34,610 nt of DNA, from positions 1-34,610 of the forward strand of contig DAHUXL010000070.1 of NCBI GenBank assembly GCA_027307195.1. The letters run 5' to 3'. The number at the start of each line of letters is the position of its first letter. Positions within the stretch are counted from its first letter, which is position 1. The position numbers were made by a program, and so were the translations under genes. The stretch is from Rhodanobacter sp. Lineage in GTDB: Bacteria > Pseudomonadota > Gammaproteobacteria > Xanthomonadales > Rhodanobacteraceae. Shown piece by piece: positions 17,530 to 24,333 of the stretch. Under the pieces are notes generated by a model, which was not told the DNA's origin, searched no databases, and was given only the letters and a program-made list of their open reading frames with translations.

Positions 17530-18894
17530 TCAGCCGGTCACGGCGCGTTGGATGCCGGCGATGGCCGTGTCGACCAGCAGATCGATTTCCGCCTCGGTGA
17601 CCACGTAAGGCGGCATGAAATACACCACGTTGCCGAGCGGACGCAGCAGCACGCCGTGCTGCAGACCATGCAGGTACACACGCAGGCCGCGGCGCTCCTC
17701 TGTTGGGAACGGACGCCGGCTGGCCTTGTCGGCGACCAGCTCGATCGCGGCGATCATGCCGGTCTGACGCACCTCGGCCACATGCGAATGCTCACGCAGC
17801 GGTTCGAGCCGACGGGCCAGATGCGCGGCCAGTTGGCGATTGCGTTCGAGCACCGGCTCGTCGCGGAAGATCGCCAGCGTCTCCAGCGCCACCCGGCAGG
17901 CCAGCGGGTTGCCGGTGTAGCTATGCGAATGCAGGAACGCCTTGCCGGCACTGTATTCGGCGTAGAAGGCCTCATAGATGCTAGTGGTGGTGAGTACGGC
18001 CGACAGCGGCAGGAACCCGCCAGTGAGTCCTTTCGACAGGCACATGAAGTCCGGCGTGACGTCGGCCTGTTCGCAGGCGAACAAGCTGCCGGTACGGCCG
18101 AAGCCAACCGCAATTTCGTCCGCGATAAAATGCACCGCGAACTCGTCACACAGCGCACGCAGGCCGGTCAGGTAACTCGCGTGATACATGCGCATGCCGC
18201 CAGCGCATTGCACCAGCGGCTCGACGATTACCGCACAGGTTTCGTGCGCGTGGCGTTCCAGCAGGACGCGCATCTCGCCCAGGCGGCGCGAAGCCGTCTG
18301 TTCGGGCGACTCGCCCGGCTCACCCTCATATGCGTCCGGCGATGGCGCCAGGAACGGCGTCAGCAGCAGCGGCGCATAGGTCTTGCGGTACAGCGCCACG
18401 TCGCTGACTGAAAGCGCTCCGAGCGTCTCGCCGTGATAGCTGCCACTGAGGGCGATGAAGCGGGTCTTCTCGCCGTGGCCCTGGTTGAGCCAGTAATGGA
18501 AGCTCATCTTCAGCGCCACTTCGATTGCCGCCGAGCCGTTGTCGGCGTAGAACACGCGATCCAGTCCGGGCGGCGTGATGCGCACCAGCTCCTCGGCCAG
18601 CTCGATCGCCGGTGCATGGGTGAAGCCGGCAAAGATCACATGTTCCAGCGTGCGTGCCTGCTCGGTCAGCGCGGCCGCGATGCGCGCATTGGCATGCCCG
18701 AACAGGTTGGTCCACCACGAACTGATGCCGTCCAGGTAGCGACGGCCATCGGCATCGATCAGCCAGGCGCCTTCGCCGCGCACGATCGGCACCATCGGTA
18801 CGCTTTCATGGTCGTGCATCTGCGTGCAGGGATGCCACAGGTGCTTCAGGTCGCGTTTGGCGAATGCGGCGTTGCTGCTTGGAGGATTGCTCAT
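17530..18894 (-). CDS. bioA: Adenosylmethionine-8-amino-7-oxononanoate aminotransferase
   Basis: BioA converts KAPA to DAPA in biotin synthesis, with SAM as amino donor and PLP as cofactor. The 454-residue protein shows HLWHPCTQM near the N-terminus, SSWWTNLFGHAN (substrate region), a GSYHGET motif at 151-157, PLP-contacting ADE at 258-260 and the Schiff-base lysine K288 in LSKGLTGG. The HPCTQ and SSWW motifs favour BioA over other class III aminotransferases. The start at 18894 gives the family-type N-terminus; the frame runs 15 codons further upstream. It diverges from gspN with 67 nt between them. No other bio genes are in the window. Confidence 0.93.
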   Translation of the reverse strand: MSNPPSSNAAFAKRDLKHLWHPCTQMHDHESVPMVPIVRGEGAWLIDADGRRYLDGISSWWTNLFGHANARIAAALTEQARTLEHVIFAGFTHAPAIELAEELVRITPPGLDRVFYADNGSAAIEVALKMSFHYWLNQGHGEKTRFIALSGSYHGETLGALSVSDVALYRKTYAPLLLTPFLAPSPDAYEGEPGESPEQTASRRLGEMRVLLERHAHETCAVIVEPLVQCAGGMRMYHASYLTGLRALCDEFAVHFIADEIAVGFGRTGSLFACEQADVTPDFMCLSKGLTGGFLPLSAVLTTTSIYEAFYAEYSAGKAFLHSHSYTGNPLACRVALETLAIFRDEPVLERNRQLAAHLARRLEPLREHSHVAEVRQTGMIAAIELVADKASRRPFPTEERRGLRVYLHGLQHGVLLRPLGNVVYFMPPYVVTEAEIDLLVDTAIAGIQRAVTG

Positions 18895-18961
18895 CCGGCT
18901 ATCATCGGCGTTGCGCCATGGACGCTCAAGTCCGCGCATGAATCATCCCGGAAACTGACGC

Positions 18962-19747
18962 TTGAAGTACTTGCGAAAACACCTGATCGGTTTCGGCATG
19001 GTGCTGCTGGCCGCGGCCTTGCTGCTGTGGTTTCTGCCGGCGCGCTGGGCGATGCCGTGGTTCGAGCCGCACCTGCATGGACTGCGTCTGCAGCAGGTGC
19101 AGGGGCTGCTGTGGGATGGTCGCGCCGGTCAGGTCGTGGCCGCCGATGGCCATGTGCTGGGGCAGGTGCAATGGCACATATCGCGGCGTGCACTGCTGGG
19201 AGAACTGCAGCTGCACCTGGATTTCGACGGGCCACAACTCGCCTTCTCCGGCGGGATGCAACGACTGCCCGACAATCAGGTCGCATGGCGTGAAGTGAAC
19301 CTGCGGGCCGAACTGGTTGCGCTGGATCCCTACGTGAAGTCCTCATTGGGCCAGCCCCGTGGCGAACTGCAGCTGACGATCGACCATGCGTTGCTGCTAG
19401 GCGGCTGGCCGCTGCAACTGCGGGCCCAGGCGCAATGGCGGCGTGCCGTCATGCGCACGCACAGTGGCGACGTGGCGCTCGGCGAACTGCAGTGGCAGGC
19501 GCAGGCGCAGGGTGGCGTGATCCAGGCGCAAGTGCATGACGACGGAAACGGACCGCTGCATGCGGACGGCCAGTTGCAACTGAGTCCGCTTGGCTGGCGA
19601 CTGGACGCGACGCTGCGTCCCCGACAGACTGACCCGGCACTGCGCCAATGGCTGGCCGGGCTGGGGCCACCGGCCGCCGACGGCAGCGTGCATATCCAGC
19701 GCAGCGGTGGGCTGGCTGGCACCTTGTCGACGCCGCGATCGAAATGA
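18962..19747 (+). CDS. gspN: Type II secretion system protein N (GspN-like)
   Basis: The 261-residue product resembles GspN, an inner-membrane protein of some type II secretion systems. It has a basic N-terminus (KYLRKHL), one signal anchor (about residues 10-26, ending LLLWFLPARW) and a periplasmic beta-rich part. Family-type features are VQGLLWDGRAGQV near residue 50 and the repeated GELQL/LQLSP strands. The start is a TTG at 18962 with GGAA 8 nt upstream; an ATG at 18998 would delete the basic N-terminus. No other gsp genes are nearby, so it is an orphan with respect to the rest of the secretion machine. It is followed after 15 nt by the hisN-like gene. Confidence 0.78.
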   Translation: MKYLRKHLIGFGMVLLAAALLLWFLPARWAMPWFEPHLHGLRLQQVQGLLWDGRAGQVVAADGHVLGQVQWHISRRALLGELQLHLDFDGPQLAFSGGMQRLPDNQVAWREVNLRAELVALDPYVKSSLGQPRGELQLTIDHALLLGGWPLQLRAQAQWRRAVMRTHSGDVALGELQWQAQAQGGVIQAQVHDDGNGPLHADGQLQLSPLGWRLDATLRPRQTDPALRQWLAGLGPPAADGSVHIQRSGGLAGTLSTPRSK

Positions 19748-19762
19748 GGACACGAGACCCAC

Positions 19763-20539
19763 ATGAATCCTGATATCACCGCATCGGCGCTGACCGCCGC
19801 ACGCGAGGCCGCCGCTGCCGCTGCCGAGGTGATCCGGCATTACTGGCGGCGCGGCGTCGAAGTGGAGCTGAAGTCCGACGCGACCCCGGTGACCATCGCC
19901 GACCGCGAGGCCGAACAGGCGATCCGGAAAATCCTGCAAGCGGCATTGCCGCAGGCGTCCATCTATGGCGAGGAGTTTGGCCTGGAGGGCGAGCGCGGTG
20001 ACTTGCTGTGGCTGGTGGACCCGCTCGACGGCACCAAGAGTTTCGTGCGGCGCACGCCGTTCTTCTCGACCCAGATTGCGTTGATGGATGGCAATGAACT
20101 GGTGCTCGGCGTGTCCAGCGCGCCGATCTACGGCGAGACGATGTGGGCCAGTGCCGGCAACGGCGCGTGGCTCGACGGCGAGCGCGTGCGCGTGGCCGCC
20201 ACCAGCACGATCGGCGAGACCTCGATCTCGATCGGCAACGTCAAGACGCTCACTGCGGACGCCCGCTGGGACGCGCTGGGAGCGTTGATCCGCGACAGCA
20301 ACCGGATCCGCGGTTACGGCGATTTCTGCCACTACCACCTGCTGGCGCGTGGCAGCCTGGATCTGGTGATCGAGTCGGACGTGAACATCCTCGACATCGC
20401 CGCGCTGGCAGTGATCGTGCGCGAGGCCGGTGGTGTGTTCACCGATCTCGATGGCGCACCGTTGACGCTGGAGACGCGCAGCGTGCTGGCCGGCACGCCG
20501 GCGGTCCACGCGCAGGCGCTGCAGCGCCTGCGGCGCTGA
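19763..20539 (+). CDS. hisN: Inositol monophosphatase-family phosphatase, histidinol-phosphatase (HisN)-like
   Basis: The 258-residue protein belongs to the Mg2+-dependent inositol monophosphatase superfamily. Metal ligands lie in IYGEEFG, in WLVDPLDGTKSF and in NILDIAAL. The RGYGDFCHYHLLARGSLDLV stretch and the AGGVFTDLDG segment fit the HisN subgroup, which dephosphorylates histidinol phosphate. Other substrates are possible, especially if the genome also has a bifunctional HisB, so the specific reaction is inference. It is the first of four consecutive enzymes (hisN-like, nudE, cysQ, mazG) that act on small phosphate esters and nucleotides. Confidence 0.8.
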   Translation: MNPDITASALTAAREAAAAAAEVIRHYWRRGVEVELKSDATPVTIADREAEQAIRKILQAALPQASIYGEEFGLEGERGDLLWLVDPLDGTKSFVRRTPFFSTQIALMDGNELVLGVSSAPIYGETMWASAGNGAWLDGERVRVAATSTIGETSISIGNVKTLTADARWDALGALIRDSNRIRGYGDFCHYHLLARGSLDLVIESDVNILDIAALAVIVREAGGVFTDLDGAPLTLETRSVLAGTPAVHAQALQRLRR

Positions 20540-20550
20540 GCGACGCGCGC

Positions 20551-20562
20551 TAGAATGCCCGG
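20551..20562 (+). promoter_or_regulatory. Possible -10 element for leaderless nudE transcript
   Basis: TAGAAT (20551-20556) matches TATAAT in four of six bases and ends 6 nt before the nudE ATG at 20563. A transcript starting there would be nearly leaderless. No Shine-Dalgarno sequence precedes nudE, which fits this reading. The -35 position is not convincing. Confidence 0.35.
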
Positions 20563-21120
20563 ATGCCAAAGTTACCGATCATCCATGCCACGCGCGACGT
20601 CCACGACAGCCGCTTCCTGCAGGTCGAACAGGTCGATCTGGAGTTTTCCAATGGCGTGCGGCGCACGTACGAACGGCTGAAAGGCAGCGGCCTTGGCGCC
20701 GTGATCATCGTGCCGATGCTCGATGATGACACCGTGCTGCTGGTGCGCGAATACGGCGGCGGCGTGGGGCGTTACGAGCTGGGCCTGCCGAAGGGCCGGC
20801 TGGATCAGGACGAGACTGCCGAGCAGGGCGCCGAGCGCGAGCTGAAGGAAGAGATCGGCTACGGCGCGCACAAGCTGAAGATCCTGCACAACCTGTCGCT
20901 GTCGCCGTCGTACATGACGCACATGGCGCACGTGGTGCTGGCGCAGGATCTGTATCCCGAGCGGCTGGAAGGCGACGAGCCGGAAGAGCTCGAAGTGGTG
21001 CCCTGGAAGATGTCCGACCTGCATACCCTGCTCGGTCGCGATGACGTGACCGAAGGGCGCTCGATCGCCGCGCTGTTCATGGCCCGCGAATACCTCGCCG
21101 GTCGCTTCCAGCGCACATGA
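20563..21120 (+). CDS. nudE: ADP compounds hydrolase NudE (Nudix)
   Basis: NudE is a Nudix pyrophosphatase that cleaves ADP-containing dinucleotides such as Ap3A, ADP-ribose and NADH. The 185-residue protein has a complete Nudix box at residues 78-100: G78, E84, then REL-KEE-IG with R92, E93, E96 and E97. The flanking YELGLPKG and LSLSPSYMTHMAHVVLA segments are typical of NudE. It overlaps cysQ by 4 nt (ATGA), so NudE and CysQ synthesis is probably coupled. Confidence 0.93.
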   Translation: MPKLPIIHATRDVHDSRFLQVEQVDLEFSNGVRRTYERLKGSGLGAVIIVPMLDDDTVLLVREYGGGVGRYELGLPKGRLDQDETAEQGAERELKEEIGYGAHKLKILHNLSLSPSYMTHMAHVVLAQDLYPERLEGDEPEELEVVPWKMSDLHTLLGRDDVTEGRSIAALFMAREYLAGRFQRT

Positions 21121-21947
21121 GTATGGCGCCCCGAAGTACGCCACCCGAGCTGGCCCGGCAGATTGGCGAGATCGCACGTGCCGCGGGCGCGGCGATCCTG
21201 TCGATTTACCACAGCGATTTCGCGGTGCAGACCAAGGCCGATGAGTCGCCGCTGACCGCTGCCGATCTGGCCGCCCAGCAGGTCATCCTGGCCGGTCTGG
21301 GCAACCTCGATCCGCTGCTGCCGATCTTGTCGGAAGAGGCGAAGGCGCTGCCGTGGTCGGAACGCCAACACTGGTCGCGTTACTGGCTGGTCGATCCGCT
21401 CGACGGCACCCGCGAGTTCGTCAAGCGCAATGGCGAATTCACCGTCAACATCGCGCTGATCGACGAGCGCGAGCCGGTGCTCGGCGTGGTGTTGGCGCCG
21501 GTGACCGGGGAGCTGTACATCGCCGCACGCGGGCATGGCGCCTGGCTGCAGACGCAGGCCGATGGAGACTGGCAACGCCTCCGCACCCGCCCACTCGGGC
21601 AATCGCCGCTGGTGGCGGGCAGCCGTTCGCATGGCGGCTCGCAGGGCAGCTTGCTGGAGCAGTTGGTCGGCAGCGATTACGAACTCGTACCGCTCGGTTC
21701 GTCGTTGAAATTCTGCCTGATCGCACGCGGTGCGGCGGACGTCTATCTGCGTCTTGGCCTCACCAGCGAGTGGGACACCGCCGCCGCGCAATGCGTGCTG
21801 GACGAGGCCGGTGGCGCGGTGCTGGACCTGTCCGGCCAGCCGTTCCGCTACAACCGTGGAGAGTCTCTGCTGAATCCCGAATTCATCGCGGTCGGCGATA
21901 TGGCGATCGATTGGACGGCACGATTGCAGGCGGCGATACGACGCTGA
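21117..21947 (+). CDS. cysQ: 3'(2'),5'-bisphosphate nucleotidase CysQ
   Basis: CysQ hydrolyses 3'-phosphoadenosine 5'-phosphate (PAP), a by-product of sulfate assimilation and of acyl-carrier-protein transfer reactions. The 276-residue protein has the inositol monophosphatase metal sites: PILSEEA, WLVDPLDGTREFVKRNGEF and TSEWDTAAAQCVLDEAGG. The REFVKRNGEF extension of the central motif is characteristic of CysQ and separates it from the hisN-like gene upstream. Its first ATG overlaps the nudE stop; a second ATG two codons later (21123) is an alternative. Confidence 0.94.
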   Translation: MSMAPRSTPPELARQIGEIARAAGAAILSIYHSDFAVQTKADESPLTAADLAAQQVILAGLGNLDPLLPILSEEAKALPWSERQHWSRYWLVDPLDGTREFVKRNGEFTVNIALIDEREPVLGVVLAPVTGELYIAARGHGAWLQTQADGDWQRLRTRPLGQSPLVAGSRSHGGSQGSLLEQLVGSDYELVPLGSSLKFCLIARGAADVYLRLGLTSEWDTAAAQCVLDEAGGAVLDLSGQPFRYNRGESLLNPEFIAVGDMAIDWTARLQAAIRR

Positions 21948-21976
21948 TTCGATGTATTGACGGGATCTGGCACGGC

Positions 21977-22789
21977 ATGAACGATTCACCCCGATACAGC
22001 CTCGACGATTTGCTCGCGATCATGGCACGCCTGCGCGATCCCGATCGGGGTTGCCCGTGGGACGTGCAGCAGGATTTCGCGTCGATCGCGGCCTACACGA
22101 TCGAGGAAGCCTACGAAGTGGCCGATGCAATCGATCGCCGCGACTGGTCCGATCTGCGCGACGAACTGGGCGACCTGCTGCTGCAGGTGGTATTCCATGC
22201 GCAGATGGCACAGGAGCAGGGGCTGTTTGACTTTGCCGATGTCGCCCATGCGATCAGCGCGAAGATGCAGAGGCGCCATCCGCATGTGTTCGGCGACGTG
22301 CGTTACGCCGATCTCGACGAGCAGAAGCGCGCGTGGGAGGACATCAAGACGAGCGAACGCGCGGACAAGGGTGAGTCCGCCGACGACAGCGTGCTGGCCG
22401 GTATCTCGGCGGGACTGCCGGAATGGAAGCGCGCGCTGAAACTGCAGCAGCATGCGGCCAGTACCGGTTTCGAATGGGCCGATCCGCAGCCGGTGCTGGC
22501 CAAGCTGGTCGAGGAAGTGGACGAGGTGCGCGCCGAATTCGCCAACGGTGCCGATCCGACGCGGCTGCAAGACGAGATTGGCGACGTGTTGTTCGTGACG
22601 GTGAATCTGGCACGCCATGCAGGCGTCGATTTTTCGCAGGCACTGCGGCATGCCAATGCGAAGTTCGAGCGGCGCTTCCGGCAGATGGAGCAACTGGCCG
22701 CCGCCGATGGCGCTGCGTTCGGCGAACGCACGCTCGCCGAACAGGAACAGCTGTGGCAGCGCGCCAAGGCGTTCGAGCGCAAGCCCTGA
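21977..22789 (+). CDS. mazG: Nucleoside triphosphate pyrophosphohydrolase MazG
   Basis: MazG hydrolyses NTPs and dNTPs to monophosphates, removing damaged nucleotides and, in E. coli, modulating ppGpp. The 270-residue protein has two MazG domains. The first has CPWDVQQDF, EEAYEVADAI and DELGDLLLQVVFHAQMA; the second has EEVDEVRAEF and DEIGDVLFVTVNLARH. These acidic clusters bind Mg2+. The ATG at 21977 gives the usual short N-terminus. The frame is open far upstream inside cysQ, which I regard as chance. It ends the plus-strand run and is followed at once by a hairpin. Confidence 0.95.
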   Translation: MNDSPRYSLDDLLAIMARLRDPDRGCPWDVQQDFASIAAYTIEEAYEVADAIDRRDWSDLRDELGDLLLQVVFHAQMAQEQGLFDFADVAHAISAKMQRRHPHVFGDVRYADLDEQKRAWEDIKTSERADKGESADDSVLAGISAGLPEWKRALKLQQHAASTGFEWADPQPVLAKLVEEVDEVRAEFANGADPTRLQDEIGDVLFVTVNLARHAGVDFSQALRHANAKFERRFRQMEQLAAADGAAFGERTLAEQEQLWQRAKAFERKP

Positions 22790-22790
22790 G

Positions 22791-22820
22791 CCTGTGCGAT
22801 GGTTGTGACCATCGCGCAGG
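22791..22820. terminator. Hairpin between mazG and the convergent secreted-protein gene
   Basis: CCTGTGCGATGGT (22791-22803) pairs with ACCATCGCGCAGG (22808-22820) around a 4-nt TGTG loop; the only imperfection is one G-U wobble. It sits 1 nt after the mazG stop and 8 nt before the end of the opposing gene, fitting a bidirectional terminator. No U-tract follows. Confidence 0.6.
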
Positions 22821-22828
22821 TCGGATCA

Positions 22829-23356
22829 CTAAGAGCGATTACTTGGCGGCTGCGCGGCAGGCGTCGCGGCGTTGTCATGGTGCTGCTGCCAGGCGGCACG
22901 CATCTGCTCCCGCTCGGCGCGCATCTTCGCCTCGTTGGCGAGGCTCTCGTCCAGTCCCTTGCGCAGCGTGGCAATCGCCTGATCCAGATTCGTCGGCCGC
23001 GCCTGCAGGCGGGCCAGATGCTGATAGACGTAATCGCGTACGCGCGGATCCTGCGACTTGGCCAGCACGTCGTTGTACAGCGAGGCCAGCTCCTTGCTGC
23101 GACCGGCCTGCATGTACAGCCGCTCCAGTCCGCGCAGGTCGCCGATCACGCCGCCGCGCTGGCCATCGAAGCCGCGCTGGCGCATGTCATGGCCGTGGTC
23201 ACCATCAGGCCGCGCGGCTGCGCGCATGTCCTTGCCATGGGTTGCGTGAACAGCGGCAGGGGGCGGTGGCGGCGGTGCATCCTGGGCCATCGCGAACGCG
23301 GTCGATCCGACCATCAGTACGGTCAGTGCGGAAGCGAGCAGGGTCTTGCGATGCAT
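22829..23356 (-). CDS. Secreted His/Asp-rich protein of unknown function
   Basis: I do not recognise this 175-residue protein. It has a clear Sec signal peptide (basic MHRK, hydrophobic core, cleavage likely after AFAMA or nearby), a run of six prolines, and a His/Asp/Arg-rich stretch (residues about 38-65, with HATHGKDM and DGDHGHDM) that could bind metal. The rest is helical: GLERLYMQAGRSKELASLY and DPRVRDYVYQHLARLQARP look like TPR-type helices. A C-terminal helix contains many Glu, Arg and Met, and the last residues are Ala/Pro/Gln-rich. A strong AGGAGA ribosome-binding site precedes the ATG. It is divergent from the GSGD-repeat protein gene. Confidence 0.8.
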   Translation of the reverse strand: MHRKTLLASALTVLMVGSTAFAMAQDAPPPPPPAAVHATHGKDMRAAARPDGDHGHDMRQRGFDGQRGGVIGDLRGLERLYMQAGRSKELASLYNDVLAKSQDPRVRDYVYQHLARLQARPTNLDQAIATLRKGLDESLANEAKMRAEREQMRAAWQQHHDNAATPAAQPPSNRS

Positions 23357-23493
23357 GGTGAATCTCCTGGGTAGGTAAACAGGAAACGCTTCCGGCTCCG
23401 GCGCGTTGACATGGCGATGCTGCGCGCATGGGCTTGCAACCCTTTTGCCGCCGGCGGCATCTCAAGCCTGTCGACCACCCGAGGAGAGTCACC
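23357..23493. promoter_or_regulatory. Divergent promoter region of two secreted-protein genes
   Basis: This 137-nt gap must hold promoters for both divergent genes. On the plus strand, GGAAAC (23382-23387) is followed 16 nt later by CGTTG (23404-23408), a spacing seen in ECF-sigma promoters. A TTGACA at 23406-23411 has no good -10. GAGGAGAG (23481-23488) is the ribosome-binding site for the plus-strand gene. These are visual matches only. Confidence 0.3.
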
Positions 23494-24282
23494 ATGCGCC
23501 GTCTTTTCACTGCCACTCTTTTGCTTGCGCCGTTCGCTGCCTTTGCTGCCACCCCGTGCAAATACGAGGCGCCGCGCAACCTCCAGCTCGATCTGGCCGG
23601 CGTGCGGGCGGTGCAGATCGAAGTGCACAGCCACGACCTGCATCTGACCGGCAGTGACGGCGCCCGGGGACTCACCCTCACCGGCCGTGCCTGCGCCTCG
23701 GACAAGGCGGCACTGGACGGCCTGCAGGTCACCCAGCGGCGTCAGGGCGACCAGTTGTTGCTCGACATCGGTGGCGACAATCATTTTTCGATGAGCCTGT
23801 TCGGCAACTCCTACGCGAATCTCGAAGTCACCGTGCAGATGCCTGCGAACCTGCCGGTAACCCTGAGCGTGGGCTCCGGCGATGCTGACGTCAGTGGGGT
23901 GCAACAGCTGCAGAGCAACGTTGGCTCGGGCGATCTGCATGTGCGTCAGGTGGCCGGCAAGTTCAGCACCAGCGTGGGTTCCGGAGATGTTGACGCGACC
24001 GATATCGGCAGCCTGGAACTGGGCTCCGTCGGCTCCGGCGACTTCAAGGCCGACGGCATCAAGGGCGATGCCAGGGTCGGCAGCGTCGGCTCGGGCGATG
24101 TCACGTTGCGCAAGGTCGGCGGCAGCGTGCATGCCGATACGCTGGGCTCCGGCGATTTCACCGTGAGCGATGTGACGGGTGATTTCAGTCTCGGTGCCAA
24201 GGGCAGCGGCGACGTCAATCATTCCGGGGTGAAGGGCAAGGTCAGCGTGCCACACGACAACAATGATGGCGATGACGATTGA
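23494..24282 (+). CDS. Secreted GSGD-repeat protein (DUF4097/DUF2807-like)
   Basis: The 262-residue protein has a Sec signal peptide (MRRLFTATLLLAPFAAFA) followed by a beta-rich domain. From about residue 125 onward it repeats a GSGD motif seven times at roughly 15-20 residue spacing (VGSGDADV, VGSGDLHV, VGSGDVDA, VGSGDFKA, VGSGDVTL, LGSGDFTV, KGSGDVNH). Such repeats are typical of DUF4097/head-GIN (DUF2807) beta-helix proteins found in the envelope; their molecular function is not established. The C-terminus is Asp-rich (DNNDGDDD). The ATG at 23494 is fixed by GAGGAGAG upstream. It converges on the SLC13 permease gene. Confidence 0.85.
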   Translation: MRRLFTATLLLAPFAAFAATPCKYEAPRNLQLDLAGVRAVQIEVHSHDLHLTGSDGARGLTLTGRACASDKAALDGLQVTQRRQGDQLLLDIGGDNHFSMSLFGNSYANLEVTVQMPANLPVTLSVGSGDADVSGVQQLQSNVGSGDLHVRQVAGKFSTSVGSGDVDATDIGSLELGSVGSGDFKADGIKGDARVGSVGSGDVTLRKVGGSVHADTLGSGDFTVSDVTGDFSLGAKGSGDVNHSGVKGKVSVPHDNNDGDDD

Positions 24283-24294
24283 GTTGGCTTGAAC

Positions 24295-24323
24295 CTCCTG
24301 CCTGCGCCATGCGCGGGCAGGAG
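24295..24323. terminator. Hairpin between GSGD-repeat gene and SLC13 permease
   Basis: CTCCTGCCTGCGC (24295-24307) pairs with GCGCGGGCAGGAG (24311-24323) around a 3-nt loop, with one G-U wobble in 13 pairs. It lies 12 nt after one stop codon and 10 nt from the opposing one, the layout of a bidirectional terminator. Confidence 0.6.
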
Positions 24324-24333
24324 CATCCCGATA

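Noticed and set aside
21353-21976. Upstream extension of mazG into cysQ
   Set aside because: The extension is Arg-rich, overlaps cysQ in another frame, and MazG homologues start near 21977.
23406-23411. TTGACA as a sigma-70 -35 element
   Set aside because: No acceptable -10 lies 16-18 nt downstream, so I do not call a sigma-70 promoter.
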